Below, in pieces: positions 8,947-20,041 of a stretch of DNA of 64,000 nucleotides. Under the pieces are notes generated by a model. It saw only the letters and a program-made list of their open reading frames with translations. It did not search any database and had not been told where the DNA came from. The stretch covers positions 28,798 to 92,797 of the forward strand of contig JAHDIS010000005.1 of assembly GCA_020630695.1 (NCBI GenBank). The letters run 5' to 3'. The DNA is from Paracoccaceae bacterium. Lineage in GTDB: Bacteria; Pseudomonadota; Alphaproteobacteria; Rhodobacterales; Rhodobacteraceae. The position numbers were made by a program, and so were the translations under genes. Numbering within the stretch: the first letter of the stretch is position 1; each line of letters opens with the position of its first letter.

Positions 8947-9395
8947 TGCACACCTCCGGTGTCTTCAGCCAGTTTTCGCCGCGCTGCCGCCAGACGACTC
9001 ATGATTGTTCCTATGGGAACGTCCTGAGCCTCGGCCGCTTCGGCATATGTGTATCCTTCGACGTATACCAGCAAGATCGCCACCCGTTGTGGTGCGGGCA
9101 GTGTCTCTATCTTGCTAAACACCTCACGCGCGAAAATATTCGTTTCCGTCGAAGATTGAAGGGATACCACTTCATCCGGATCTGTTTCAGCGGCAACTGG
9201 ACGCGCCTTTTGTGCTCGGATGTCATTCAACCAAAGCCGCTGCGCCATTCTAAAAAGCCAGCGATCCAAATGGGTGTCCGGGTCAAACAGATGGGCTTTT
9301 TCGAGGGCGCGGGCGCAGGTGGCTTGCGCAAGATCATCTGCCAGATCGCGACGGCCGGTCAAAGCCAGACAATACCGCCATAGGCGCGGAAACAC
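8943..9395 (-). CDS. ECF-type RNA polymerase sigma factor
   Basis: Shows sigma-70 region 2 (FPRLWRYCLALTGRRDLADDLAQATCARAL, DRWLFRMAQRLWLNDIR) and region 4 (LPAPQRVAILLVYVEGYTYAEAAEAQDVPIGTIMSRLAAARRKL). From the GTG at 9395 the product is 150 residues and lacks the start of region 2. The frame continues 23 codons upstream without an ATG, encoding RRFFKKTGKQAIEDGLGAV, which looks like genuine sigma sequence. An ATT codon at 9455-9453 follows an AAGGGACGGG stretch and may be the true start. Its operon partner is the anti-sigma gene downstream, and the DUF4399 gene is divergent. Confidence 0.88.
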   Translation of the reverse strand: MFPRLWRYCLALTGRRDLADDLAQATCARALEKAHLFDPDTHLDRWLFRMAQRLWLNDIRAQKARPVAAETDPDEVVSLQSSTETNIFAREVFSKIETLPAPQRVAILLVYVEGYTYAEAAEAQDVPIGTIMSRLAAARRKLAEDTGGVQ

Positions 9396-9521
9396 CGCGC
9401 CCAGACCATCTTCGATCGCCTGTTTTCCAGTTTTTTTGAAAAAGCGCCGAATAATCCCGTCCCTTCACGTGTTCATCCATATAGGGCGCGGATCGCGTCC
9501 ACGACAAGCGAGGAGATCACA

Positions 9522-9974
9522 ATGAAGAATTCACGATTCATGTTTGCGGCAGCGGCGACGGCGCTCTTGATGGCCACATCCAGTTTTGCGGGCGAAACAC
9601 CATCGGCACCGGGTGCGACGGTCTATTTTGCCAATTTGGAAGACGGCGCAACCGTTCAGGGACCGGTCAAGGTCATCTTTGGCCTTAGCGGCATGGGCGT
9701 TGCGCCTGCAGGCACCGAGGCCGAGAATACAGGCCATCATCACCTGCTGATCAACAGGGCCCCCTTCGGAGAAGGCGCAGACGATGCTGACATGAATGAA
9801 TATGGCATCGCCGCCGACGACAACCACAAGCACTTCGGCAAAGGCCAGACCGAAACCATGCTCGAACTGGGTGCAGGAACGCATACTTTGCAGATGGTCT
9901 TTGGTGATCTCTACCACGTGCCGCACAACCCGCCGGTCATGTCCGAACAGATCACCATCACAATTACCGAGTAG
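9522..9974 (+). CDS. DUF4399 domain secreted protein
   Basis: A 150-residue exported protein. The signal peptide covers residues 1-23 (ending SSFAG). The mature domain matches DUF4399: YFANLEDGATVQGPVKVIFGLSGMGVAPAG, a GHHHLLIN cluster, DNHKHFGKGQTE, and a terminal GDLYHVPHNPPVMSEQITITI. The several histidines suggest metal binding, but no function is established. It is divergent from the ECF sigma/anti-sigma operon, so it could be a target of that sigma factor; no matching promoter motif was clear to me. Confidence 0.85.
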   Translation: MKNSRFMFAAAATALLMATSSFAGETPSAPGATVYFANLEDGATVQGPVKVIFGLSGMGVAPAGTEAENTGHHHLLINRAPFGEGADDADMNEYGIAADDNHKHFGKGQTETMLELGAGTHTLQMVFGDLYHVPHNPPVMSEQITITITE

Positions 9975-9987
9975 TCTTGGTGTGTAC

Positions 9988-10014
9988 CTGACCGGCCCTC
10001 AGCGGGTCGGTCAG
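9988..10014 (+). terminator. Stem-loop after the DUF4399 gene
   Basis: An 11-bp stem (CTGACCGGCCC with GGGTCGGTCAG, one G-T pair, 5-base loop) starts 14 bases after the stop. There is no U-run, so it may be a processing or transcript-stabilising hairpin rather than a full intrinsic terminator. Confidence 0.5.
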
Positions 10015-10076
10015 GGCTGTGGGCCAGACGACATGTCCGGTCCACAGCAATCTTTGCCACGTTCCGTCAGTGCAAC

Positions 10077-10122
10077 CGATGGGACGGTGGGCGGGGCGCC
10101 TTCAGCTGTGCTGAATAGCGCC
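10077..10122. repeat. Structured repeat, family 1, copy A
   Basis: Begins CGATGGGACGG and, one base later, GGGCGGGGCG. This 22-base block recurs at 34708-34729 with one mismatch. A hairpin follows: GGCGC (10095-10099) pairs with GCGCC (10118-10122) outside TTCAGC/GCTGAA. The copy at 34708 has a different but equally paired inner stem. It lies in a convergent gap just past the fadH stop. Confidence 0.6.
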
Positions 10123-10130
10123 GCACAGCG

Positions 10131-12203
<2,073 letters not shown>

Positions 12204-12246
12204 TCACGGTGCAACGTCACGTCAGAAATTGCCAAGGCAGACGCGC

Positions 12247-13023
12247 CTAGTTTTGAAAGCAGTCCGCGCGGCCATCCGCTGCGATGGTCGCGGCCCCGGA
12301 TTGGATCGCCCGCGCGCGCCGATCCAGAAACGATGTCGGCCGCGCCGCGTTGCGTTTCTTGGGGCTGGGCAAAACAGAAGCCAGAAGTGCGGCTTGTCGC
12401 GCACTGAGCCGGTCCGGGCCAATCCCGAAGTAGTGCCGTGATGCGGCCTCGATGCCAAAAACACCTTCATCAAACTCGGCAATATTCAGATAGACCTCAA
12501 GGATGCGGCGCTTGGACCAGACCGCTTCGACCGCTGGTGTCATGATCGCCTCAAGCGCTTTTCGGATATAGCTGCGTTGCTGCCAGAGATAGACGTTCTT
12601 GACAGTTTGCTGACTGATCGTGCTGCCGCCACGTTGCGCGCCCGAAGCAATCGCCGCGCGGATCGCATCAGTATCAAAGCCCCAATGGTTGCAGAAATTC
12701 GCATCTTCCGCTGCAACCGCGCTGCGCAGCATGACCGGGGCGATCTTGTCTACATCGACCCAATGTTGATCGACCGGCGCCCCCAGTCTGCGCCCTTCCG
12801 ACCACATTGTGTGGGTCGTCGGAGGGTTCAACCCGGCATAGATCACCACCATCGCCATCAGGAAACCAGCCACGATAACCCCCAACTTGAAACCTTGTCT
12901 GAGCAACCACCTGAACGGGCGAAAGGGCCGCGACTGCTTTTTTGCAGATTGCGACTTTCGTTTTGTCGGCTTGGACGACGTCCGGGTCGACTTGGACGAT
13001 TTGGTTTTCCGACGGGTTGCCAT
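12247..13023 (-). CDS. mtgA: Monofunctional biosynthetic peptidoglycan transglycosylase
   Basis: A 258-residue GT51 glycosyltransferase that polymerises lipid II. A Lys/Arg/Ser-rich cytoplasmic tail (1-~40) is followed by one membrane helix (~45-67) and the catalytic domain. That domain has the motifs AAEDANFCNHWGFD (catalytic Glu), GGSTISQQTVKNVYLW and KRRILEVYLNIAEFDEGVFGIEAASRHYFG, as in MtgA and the glycosyltransferase part of class A PBPs. No transpeptidase domain is present. The strongly basic tail, about 30 residues, is longer than in enteric MtgA. It lies downstream of gltB, with a terminator between them. Confidence 0.92.
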   Translation of the reverse strand: MATRRKTKSSKSTRTSSKPTKRKSQSAKKQSRPFRPFRWLLRQGFKLGVIVAGFLMAMVVIYAGLNPPTTHTMWSEGRRLGAPVDQHWVDVDKIAPVMLRSAVAAEDANFCNHWGFDTDAIRAAIASGAQRGGSTISQQTVKNVYLWQQRSYIRKALEAIMTPAVEAVWSKRRILEVYLNIAEFDEGVFGIEAASRHYFGIGPDRLSARQAALLASVLPSPKKRNAARPTSFLDRRARAIQSGAATIAADGRADCFQN

Positions 13024-13064
13024 GGCCGAACCTATACAGCAGGGACCCCTGCTAACTGTACCGC

Positions 13065-13100
13065 AAAAAAGCGCAGGGCCGGACCAAAGGTCCAGCCCTG
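13065..13100 (-). terminator. Intrinsic terminator of gltB
   Basis: A 12-bp stem with a 3-base loop (13074-13100; one G-U pair in the RNA), followed on the minus strand by GCGCTTTTTT. It lies 26 bases past the gltB stop and 40 bases before mtgA, so mtgA probably has its own promoter or depends on read-through. Confidence 0.8.
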
Positions 13101-13125
13101 TGACTGTTTTGCTCGTGATGTGGCT

Positions 13126-16100
13126 TTATTCAGCAGGTACAGCCAGATCCGTTTCGATGCCCAGAGGATGCGGAATCTTGTCTAGCATTTCTTTTGGACA
13201 GACCTGAACAAAGTTGGCTTTTTCAATGTCCCAATGCTGCAGGATGTCCTGTGCCTTGCGGCTGCCGGTCTCGGCCACATGGGCTTCGATCAGACCTTTC
13301 AGCTGCGCTTCCCACTCGGGCGTTACAACCGGACAGGTCACGAGGCTTTCCATGTTCATCAGGGCGCCGGACTGGCCGTCTGGGTCGTAGAGATAGGCCA
13401 TGCCGCCCGTCATGCCGGCACCAAAGTTGGCACCAATCGAGCCGAGGATCACAGCCACACCGCCGGTCATGTATTCGCAACCGTTCGAGCCGCAGCCTTC
13501 AACAACCACTTTGGCACCCGAGTTGCGAACCGCAAAGCGTTCACCCGCGCGACCAGCCGCAAAAAGATGGCCATCGGTTGCACCGTAAAGTACAGTGTTG
13601 CCGATGATGGTGTTGTCTTCTGCCTTTAGCGGGCTGACCTGCGGCGGACGTACGACGACCAGACCGCCGGACAAACCCTTGGCCACGTAGTCATTGGCAT
13701 CGCCAGACACTTCCAGCTTGAGCCCTGGCGCGGCAAAGGCCCCCAGAGATTGACCAGCGCTGCCCGTCAGTTTGACGTGCAGGTGATCGGGCTGGAGTGC
13801 ATTGCGCATACCAAACTGTTGAACAATGTGGCTGGACACCCGCGTGCCCACGGTGCGGTGGGTGTTCTGTACCGCGTAGGACAGCTGCATCTTTTCACCG
13901 TCCTGAAGGAAGCGGGCGGCGTCGCGCACGATCTCAGCGTCCAGCGTGTCCGGCACAGCGTTACGGGCACGGTCACGATCATAGACGATGTTCTCGGCGC
14001 CATCGACGCGGATCAGCAGCGGGTTCAGGTCCAGATCATCCAGATGCTCGGACCCACGGCTGACCTGGCTCAGCAGATCGGCACGGCCGATCACATCATC
14101 CAAGGACCGCGCCCCGATCGATGCCAGCAGCTCACGCACTTCCTGAGCGTAGAAGGTGATCAGGTTCACCACCTTGTCCGCGTTTCCGGTGAACTTGCCG
14201 CGCAGCGCTTCGTCCTGCGTACACACACCCACGGGGCAGGTGTTGGACTGGCACTGGCGTACCATGATGCAGCCCATGGCAATCAGCGCAGCGGTGCCGA
14301 TGCCGTATTCTTCGGCGCCCATCATGGCGGCCATGACAATGTCCCGGCCGGTGCGCAAACCACCGTCCGTCCGCAAGGTTACACGCGAACGCAGGTTGTT
14401 CATCGCCAGAACCTGATGCGCCTCGGTCAGACCCATTTCCCACGGCAAGCCCGCATATTTGATCGACGTCGCAGGCGATGCACCGGTACCACCGTTGTGG
14501 CCCGATATCAGGATCACATCGGCCTTGGCCTTGGCCACACCAGCGGCAATCGTGCCAACGCCCGAAGAAGCAACCAGCTTGACCGTCACCTTGCAGCGCG
14601 GGTTGATCTGCTTGAGATCGTAAATCAGCTGCGCCAGATCCTCGATGGAATAGATATCGTGGTGCGGCGGCGGGCTGATCAGTGTCACGCCCTTGGTCGA
14701 ATGGCGCAGACGGGCAATCAGATCGGTGACCTTCATGCCGGGCAGCTGACCACCCTCGCCGGGCTTGGCGCCCTGAGCAACCTTGATCTCAAGCTCTTCA
14801 CAGTGGTTCAGGTACTCGGCGGTTACACCGAAGCGACCCGACGCCACCTGCTTGATCTTGGCCGAAGGATTGTCACCGTTCGGCTCAGGCACGAAGTGTG
14901 CCGGATCCTCGCCGCCCTCGCCACTGTCTGACTTGGCACCAATCCGGTTCATGGCCACGTTCAGGGTCTTGTGCGCTTCGGGCGACAAAGCCCCCAGCGA
15001 CATGCCCGGTGTCACGAAACGCTTGCGGATCGAAGTGATGCTTTCCACTTCTTCGAGTGGGATGGCGTCTCCCAAAGGTTTGATTGCCAGCAGATCGCGC
15101 AGATGGATCGGCGGATTGGCCTGCATCGCCTTGGAGTATGTTTTCCACATTTCAAAGCTTGCACGATCACAGGCCGACTGCATCAGGTGCATCGTCTGTG
15201 CGCCCCAAGCATGTGTCTCGCCTGTCTTGCGCGCCTTGTAGAAACCACCAATCGGCAGAACGTCGCGACCACCACGGAAACCGAGGGCATGTACGTCTTC
15301 GGCCTTGCGCTGCAGACCGTTCAGACCAATACCGGAAATCCGGCTGGTCATACCCGGGAAGAATTCCGCACACATCGCACGGCTCAGGCCCACAGCTTCA
15401 AAGTTCAGACCACCGCGATAGGAAGAGATTACCGAAATCCCCATCTTGGACATGATCTTGAGCAGACCCTGATCCACCGCCTCGCGATACTTTGCGACAG
15501 CCTCTGTCAGGGACAGGTCGAGCAGACCGCGGCTGATGCGATCGGCAAGGCTGTCTTCGGCCAGATAGGCGTTGACCACCGTAGCACCCGCGCCGATCAG
15601 CACGGCAAAGTAATGCGGATCGATGCATTCCGCGCTGCGCACATTCAGGCTGCAGAACGTCCGAAGGCCCTTGCGTGTCAGATGGCTGTGCACGGCGCTG
15701 GTCGCAAGGATCATGGGCATCGCAACCCGATCCTCGCCGCAGAGTTCGTCAGTCAGCACGATATGACCGCTACCCGAACGCACGGCATCCTCTGCTTCGG
15801 TGCGAATACGGGTCAACGCTTCGGCCAGAGCGCCCTGCCCTGCGTCCGCGTCAAACGTACAGTCAATGGTCACGCAGGTCGCGTTGAACTGCGCCTGCAA
15901 TTCCTCGAACTGCGCGTTGCCGACAAAGGGACTGTCGAGCACCAGGATCTCGGTTTGCGCGCTGGACTCATCCAGCACGTTCTTGAGGTTCCCGAACCGG
16001 GTCTTGAGACTCATCACCCGGAATTCCCGAAGCGAGTCGATCGGTGGGTTCGTGACCTGACTGAAGTTCTGGCGGAAATAATGGCTCAGCGGGCGATACT

Positions 16101-17667
16101 TTTTCGACAAAACAGCCGAAGGTGTGTCGTCGCCCATGGATGCCAGTGTCTCTTTGCCATCCTCGGCCATCGGAGCCAGAATCTGTTCCAGCTCTTCAAT
16201 CGAGTAGCCAGCCGCAATCTGGCGACGGCGCAGTTCTGCGCCTTCGAACATCGGCTTTTCAGTGACGGCGGCAAGGGCTTCGTCGAGTTCGTTGATCTTA
16301 CCAACCCATTCGCCAAACGGCTGGGCCGCGGCCAGCTTGTCCTTGATCTCTACATCATGGAACAGACCACCGTCTTTCATGTCTACGGCGATCATCTGAC
16401 CGGGGCCAAGCGCGCCTTTTTCACGTACGGTAGCTTCTTCGATTGGCACCATGCCAGCCTCGGAACCCGCGATCAGCAGGTTGTCACCGGTGACGACATA
16501 GCGCATCGGGCGCAGGCCATTGCGGTCCAGGCCGCCACAGACCCAGCGGCCATCGGTCATCGCCAGAGCGGCGGGGCCATCCCAAGGTTCCATGACAGAG
16601 TTGCAGTAGGAATACATGTCACGCCATGCCTGCGGCAGTTCCACCGCCTGCTTCGACCACGACTCGGGTACCAACATGGTCTTGGCCATGGGTGCATTGC
16701 GCCCGGCACGGACCAGAACCTCGAACACGGAATCCAGAGCCGCCGAGTCGGACGAGCCGTTCGGCACGATGGGCTTGATGTCTTCGGCCATGTCGCCAAA
16801 GGCACCCGACGCCATGCGGATTTCATGGCTCTTCATCCAGTTGACGTTGCCCTTCAGCGTGTTGATCTCACCGTTGTGAGCCAGCATCCGGAACGGCTGC
16901 GCCAGCCACCACTGCGGGAAGGTGTTGGTCGAATAGCGCTGGTGGTAAATCGCGAACGCGCTTTCGAAACGCTCGTCCTGCAGATCCGGGTAGAACTCCG
17001 ATACCTGCTCGGCCAGCATCATGCCTTTGTAAATGATCGAGCGACAGGACAGGCTGGCCATGTACAGCTCGCCAATACCGGCCGAAGCCGCTGCCTTTTC
17101 AATACGGCGACGGATGACATAGAGTTCGCGTTCGAACGTTTCCTCGTCCACACCCTTCGCGTTCGAAATCAGGATCTGCTCGATTTCTGGACGCGTGGCA
17201 TTGGCCTTTTCGCCCAAGCAGGCAACCTCGACCGGCACGTGACGCCAGCCGTAAATGTAATAGCCCATGCGCAGAACTTCGGATTCCACGATAGTCCGGC
17301 AGGTTTCCTGTGCGCCATGATCCGTCCGCGGCAGGAACACCTGCCCCACGGCCATCAACTCATCCTTGCGCGGTGTGTGGCCCGTGCGTTCGATCTGGTC
17401 ATAGAAAAACGCGACCGGGATCTGCACATGAATGCCCGCGCCGTCGCCTGTCTTGCCGTCTGCATCGACAGCGCCTCGGTGCCAGACGGCCTTGAGCGCT
17501 GCAATGCCGTTCTCGACCACTTTGCGCGACGGTTTGCCGTCAATGGACACAACGAGCCCGACCCCGCACGAGCTATGCTCTTCGGTTTCATGGTACAGGC
17601 CGTTTTCGGACATCCACTTGCGCTTGGCCGCCTCATTGGCAGCCCAGTTTGCATCGAACTTGGTCAT
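13126..17667 (-). CDS. gltB: Glutamate synthase (NADPH) large subunit
   Basis: A 1513-residue alpha subunit of GOGAT; it transfers the glutamine amide to 2-oxoglutarate. The N-terminal Ntn amidotransferase follows a propeptide ending before Cys34 (HSSCGVGLV). Then come a central domain, an FMN-binding synthase barrel (HYFRQNF region onward, with ISGHNGGTGASP), a 3Fe-4S cluster (CIMVRQCQSNTCPVGVC) and a C-terminal glutamine-rich beta-helix. Length and motifs are complete. The start ATG overlaps the stop of a GFA gene (ATGA), so gltB is the last gene of gltD-GFA-GFA-gltB. GGGAGAGCC precedes the ATG as ribosome site. Confidence 0.97.
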   Translation of the reverse strand: MTKFDANWAANEAAKRKWMSENGLYHETEEHSSCGVGLVVSIDGKPSRKVVENGIAALKAVWHRGAVDADGKTGDGAGIHVQIPVAFFYDQIERTGHTPRKDELMAVGQVFLPRTDHGAQETCRTIVESEVLRMGYYIYGWRHVPVEVACLGEKANATRPEIEQILISNAKGVDEETFERELYVIRRRIEKAAASAGIGELYMASLSCRSIIYKGMMLAEQVSEFYPDLQDERFESAFAIYHQRYSTNTFPQWWLAQPFRMLAHNGEINTLKGNVNWMKSHEIRMASGAFGDMAEDIKPIVPNGSSDSAALDSVFEVLVRAGRNAPMAKTMLVPESWSKQAVELPQAWRDMYSYCNSVMEPWDGPAALAMTDGRWVCGGLDRNGLRPMRYVVTGDNLLIAGSEAGMVPIEEATVREKGALGPGQMIAVDMKDGGLFHDVEIKDKLAAAQPFGEWVGKINELDEALAAVTEKPMFEGAELRRRQIAAGYSIEELEQILAPMAEDGKETLASMGDDTPSAVLSKKYRPLSHYFRQNFSQVTNPPIDSLREFRVMSLKTRFGNLKNVLDESSAQTEILVLDSPFVGNAQFEELQAQFNATCVTIDCTFDADAGQGALAEALTRIRTEAEDAVRSGSGHIVLTDELCGEDRVAMPMILATSAVHSHLTRKGLRTFCSLNVRSAECIDPHYFAVLIGAGATVVNAYLAEDSLADRISRGLLDLSLTEAVAKYREAVDQGLLKIMSKMGISVISSYRGGLNFEAVGLSRAMCAEFFPGMTSRISGIGLNGLQRKAEDVHALGFRGGRDVLPIGGFYKARKTGETHAWGAQTMHLMQSACDRASFEMWKTYSKAMQANPPIHLRDLLAIKPLGDAIPLEEVESITSIRKRFVTPGMSLGALSPEAHKTLNVAMNRIGAKSDSGEGGEDPAHFVPEPNGDNPSAKIKQVASGRFGVTAEYLNHCEELEIKVAQGAKPGEGGQLPGMKVTDLIARLRHSTKGVTLISPPPHHDIYSIEDLAQLIYDLKQINPRCKVTVKLVASSGVGTIAAGVAKAKADVILISGHNGGTGASPATSIKYAGLPWEMGLTEAHQVLAMNNLRSRVTLRTDGGLRTGRDIVMAAMMGAEEYGIGTAALIAMGCIMVRQCQSNTCPVGVCTQDEALRGKFTGNADKVVNLITFYAQEVRELLASIGARSLDDVIGRADLLSQVSRGSEHLDDLDLNPLLIRVDGAENIVYDRDRARNAVPDTLDAEIVRDAARFLQDGEKMQLSYAVQNTHRTVGTRVSSHIVQQFGMRNALQPDHLHVKLTGSAGQSLGAFAAPGLKLEVSGDANDYVAKGLSGGLVVVRPPQVSPLKAEDNTIIGNTVLYGATDGHLFAAGRAGERFAVRNSGAKVVVEGCGSNGCEYMTGGVAVILGSIGANFGAGMTGGMAYLYDPDGQSGALMNMESLVTCPVVTPEWEAQLKGLIEAHVAETGSRKAQDILQHWDIEKANFVQVCPKEMLDKIPHPLGIETDLAVPAE

Positions 17668-18083
17668 GATGGCTCTCCCATTGGGGATGGATATTTTGCT
17701 TGGTATTCAGCTTGTGTTGCCCGGTTGTGATCCCCGGGCAGACCTGCCCAACACAGGGCGCGGTCAGTGTAAATTTCGGACTTGAGCGGCCAGTCTCTGG
17801 CCTCGGCAAAAAGGCCCGGCATGAAATCGCGCTCGGCGCGGCCTTCGTCGCGCATGTAAAGATGGCTACCGCAGCGGCCACAAAACGCACGGAACGATTT
17901 GGGCGAAGACGCATGTTCCGCCACAGGCCCATCGACTTCGAACTCAGACGCCGGGAAGCAGGCGAAAACCGCACCAGACCAGCGTTTGCACATGTCGCAA
18001 TGGCACACACCAACCCAACCGGGCGCATCCTGCACTGAAATCTGCACGGCTTCGCAGAGGCAATGTCCTTTGAGCACGCTCAT
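17664..18083 (-). CDS. GFA (CENP-V/GFA) family protein 1
   Basis: A 139-residue protein of the glutathione-dependent formaldehyde-activating fold. It shows the zinc-cysteine pattern: LKGHCLCEAVQ, GVCHCDMCKRWSGA and FCGRCGSHLYMRD. Family members bind zinc, and some bind glutathione; most are uncharacterised. It overlaps GFA protein 2 upstream and gltB downstream (ATGA at both junctions), so it is co-translated with glutamate synthase. It is roughly 35-40% identical by eye to its neighbour, which suggests an old tandem duplication. Confidence 0.87.
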   Translation of the reverse strand: MSVLKGHCLCEAVQISVQDAPGWVGVCHCDMCKRWSGAVFACFPASEFEVDGPVAEHASSPKSFRAFCGRCGSHLYMRDEGRAERDFMPGLFAEARDWPLKSEIYTDRALCWAGLPGDHNRATQAEYQAKYPSPMGEPS

Positions 18084-18487
18084 TGGGCACCCCCGAACAA
18101 CGTCGCAGTCTCGGCGGCTGTCATCTTTCTATGAGAACCAGACAACGCATAACCCTGCGGGCACTGATCAACAAAAAACTCGATCTTCATCTCGCCGCCA
18201 CCGGCATTGTCAAATAGTCCGGCCGAAAGGTGCCGCGCACTGTCAGCGACGGTTCCATACCAAAGCGTTGAACCGCAGGTGCCACAAAAGCCTCTCTCGG
18301 CCCACTCAGAAGATCGGAAAGACTGCGCCGGCCCTTCGAACGTGGCCGAATCCGTTTCAATCGATACGAACATACCGCTGGTGTGACGGCGGCACATATC
18401 GCAGTGACAGGCGCGCAGACGCGGTGTGATCTCGGCCTGAGCCGTTACTGTCACTGCGCCACAGAGGCAGTTGCCAGTCAGTGTCAT
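18080..18487 (-). CDS. GFA (CENP-V/GFA) family protein 2
   Basis: A 135-residue paralogue of the next gene, with the same zinc-cysteine layout: LTGNCLCGAVT, RACHCDMCRRHTSGM and GFCGTCGSTLWYGT. The role is unknown, and glutathione adduct binding is only a family guess. Its start is 105 bases after the gltD stop, and its own stop overlaps the start of GFA protein 1. The pair splits gltD from gltB, which are usually adjacent. Confidence 0.87.
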   Translation of the reverse strand: MTLTGNCLCGAVTVTAQAEITPRLRACHCDMCRRHTSGMFVSIETDSATFEGPAQSFRSSEWAERGFCGTCGSTLWYGTVADSARHLSAGLFDNAGGGEMKIEFFVDQCPQGYALSGSHRKMTAAETATLFGGAQ

Positions 18488-18592
18488 TGCTGTCCTCCGT
18501 CTCGCGGTTATTCGGTCTGATCAGCCAAACTGATCGGCGGAACACATTCCTGCGTTTTGTGCTACAGGCCCTGTGCTAAATTGCTTTGGCGC

Positions 18593-20041
18593 CTATTCAG
18601 CAGCCACAGCACCCTTGGCGGCGATGTCGGACAGAATGGCCTCGGCACAGTCACGGCCGTCGCGGATTGCCCATACCACAAGAGAAGCACCCCGAACGAT
18701 GTCGCCGATCGCGTACACCCCATCCATTTCCGTCCGGCCCGTTGTGAACTCGGCTTTGACGGTGCCCCAGCGGGTCACGGCCAACTCGGGCTGCCCCCAA
18801 AGGGTCGGAAGCTCTTCCGGCTCAAAGCCCAGCGCTTTGATGACCAGATCCGCAGGTTCGTCGTAATCCGAACCCTCGATCACTTCCGGACTCTGGCGGC
18901 CCGTCGCGTCAGGCAAACCCAGACGCATGCGCTGAACCACGACCGCGTTTACCGGATCACCTTTGAAACCGACTGGCGCGGTGAGCCACTCAAACTGGAC
19001 ACCTTCCTCTTCGGCATTCTGAACTTCGCGCTGCGATCCCGGCATATTTGCCCGGTCGCGACGGTAGAGACATTTCACCGAAGTCGCACCCTGCCGGATT
19101 GCGGTTCGCACGCAATCCATCGCCGTGTCGCCACCACCAATCACAACGATCCGCTTGCCTTCCGCATTCAGCGCGCCGCTTTCAAACTCGGGAACGCTGT
19201 CGCCAAAGTTGGCTGCCCGGTTCGAAGCCGTCAGATAATCCAGTGCTTTCACGATGCCTTCTGCGCCGGCGCCGGGTCCGCCCAGATCGCGGCTTTTATA
19301 CACGCCGGTGGCGATGATCACTGCGTCGTGCTGGGCACGGATGTCGTCAAATGACAGATCGCTGGGCCCGGTGCCGCCGACATTGCAGTTCAGAACAAAG
19401 CGCACACCGCCCTGCTCGAGCTGCTCATTGCGGCGCATCACAACGTCTTTTTCCAGTTTGAAGCCCGGAATGCCATAGGTCAGCAAACCGCCTGAACGGT
19501 CATAGCGATCGTATACGGTCACCTGAACGCCAGCACGGCGCAGAACATCCGCCGCCGCCAGACCGCCGGGGCCAGCACCGATAATGCCAACGCTTTCGCC
19601 ACGCTCGGCAGCCGGCTTGATCGGCTGTACCCAGCCTTCTTCCCAAGCAGTGTCCGTGATGTATTTTTCAACCGACCCGATGGTCACGGTGCCGTGGTCC
19701 GACTGTTCAATCACGCAGTTGCCTTCACACAGGCGATCCTGCGGGCAAATACGGCCACAGATTTCCGGGAACGTATTGGTCGCCTGGCTGACCTCATAGG
19801 CTTCCTGCAGGCGCCCTTCCGCGGTCAGGCGAAGCCAGTCGGGAATATTGTTGTGAAGCGGGCAGTGGCTCTGACAGTAGGGAACACCACATTGGCTGCA
19901 GCGGCTCGCCTGCTCCTTGGCCTTCGCATCCGCGTATTCTGCGTAAATTTCGTTAAAATCTTCACGGCGTTCGGTCGCCTCGCGCTTGGTCGGCATTTCG
20001 CGCGGTACATTCACGAACTTGAGCATTGGCTGCTTGGCCAT
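18593..20041 (-). CDS. gltD: Glutamate synthase (NADPH) small subunit
   Basis: A 482-residue beta subunit that passes electrons from NADPH through FAD to GltB. The N-terminal part holds 4Fe-4S ligands (CSQCGVPYCQSHCPLHNNIPDW, ICPQDRLCEGNC), then an FAD site (VGIIGAGPGGLAAADVLRR) and an NADPH site (RIVVIGGGDTAMDCVRTA). The C-terminal GDIVRGASLVVWAIRDGRD closes the FAD fold. It is first in the gltD-GFA-GFA-gltB run. The 237-base gap to uppP, divergent, must hold both promoters; I saw no clear NtrC or other operator. Confidence 0.96.
   Translation of the reverse strand: MAKQPMLKFVNVPREMPTKREATERREDFNEIYAEYADAKAKEQASRCSQCGVPYCQSHCPLHNNIPDWLRLTAEGRLQEAYEVSQATNTFPEICGRICPQDRLCEGNCVIEQSDHGTVTIGSVEKYITDTAWEEGWVQPIKPAAERGESVGIIGAGPGGLAAADVLRRAGVQVTVYDRYDRSGGLLTYGIPGFKLEKDVVMRRNEQLEQGGVRFVLNCNVGGTGPSDLSFDDIRAQHDAVIIATGVYKSRDLGGPGAGAEGIVKALDYLTASNRAANFGDSVPEFESGALNAEGKRIVVIGGGDTAMDCVRTAIRQGATSVKCLYRRDRANMPGSQREVQNAEEEGVQFEWLTAPVGFKGDPVNAVVVQRMRLGLPDATGRQSPEVIEGSDYDEPADLVIKALGFEPEELPTLWGQPELAVTRWGTVKAEFTTGRTEMDGVYAIGDIVRGASLVVWAIRDGRDCAEAILSDIAAKGAVAAE

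Noticed and set aside
9431..9480. Frameshift in the 7-A run joining an ATG at 9480 to the sigma factor
   Set aside because: The frame continuing from the sigma gene already reads like sigma sequence through the run, so an ATT start explains it without an error. Kept only as an alternative.
17685..17715. Third copy of the double-hairpin repeat tail (GGATATTTTGCTTGG near the GFA gene end)
   Set aside because: Only a short stretch resembles the tail, and no paired hairpins accompany it.
14971..17730. A 919-codon open frame on the plus strand opposite gltB
   Set aside because: It lies wholly antisense to a clear gltB, has no known domain, and such frames arise from the codon bias of GC-rich genes.
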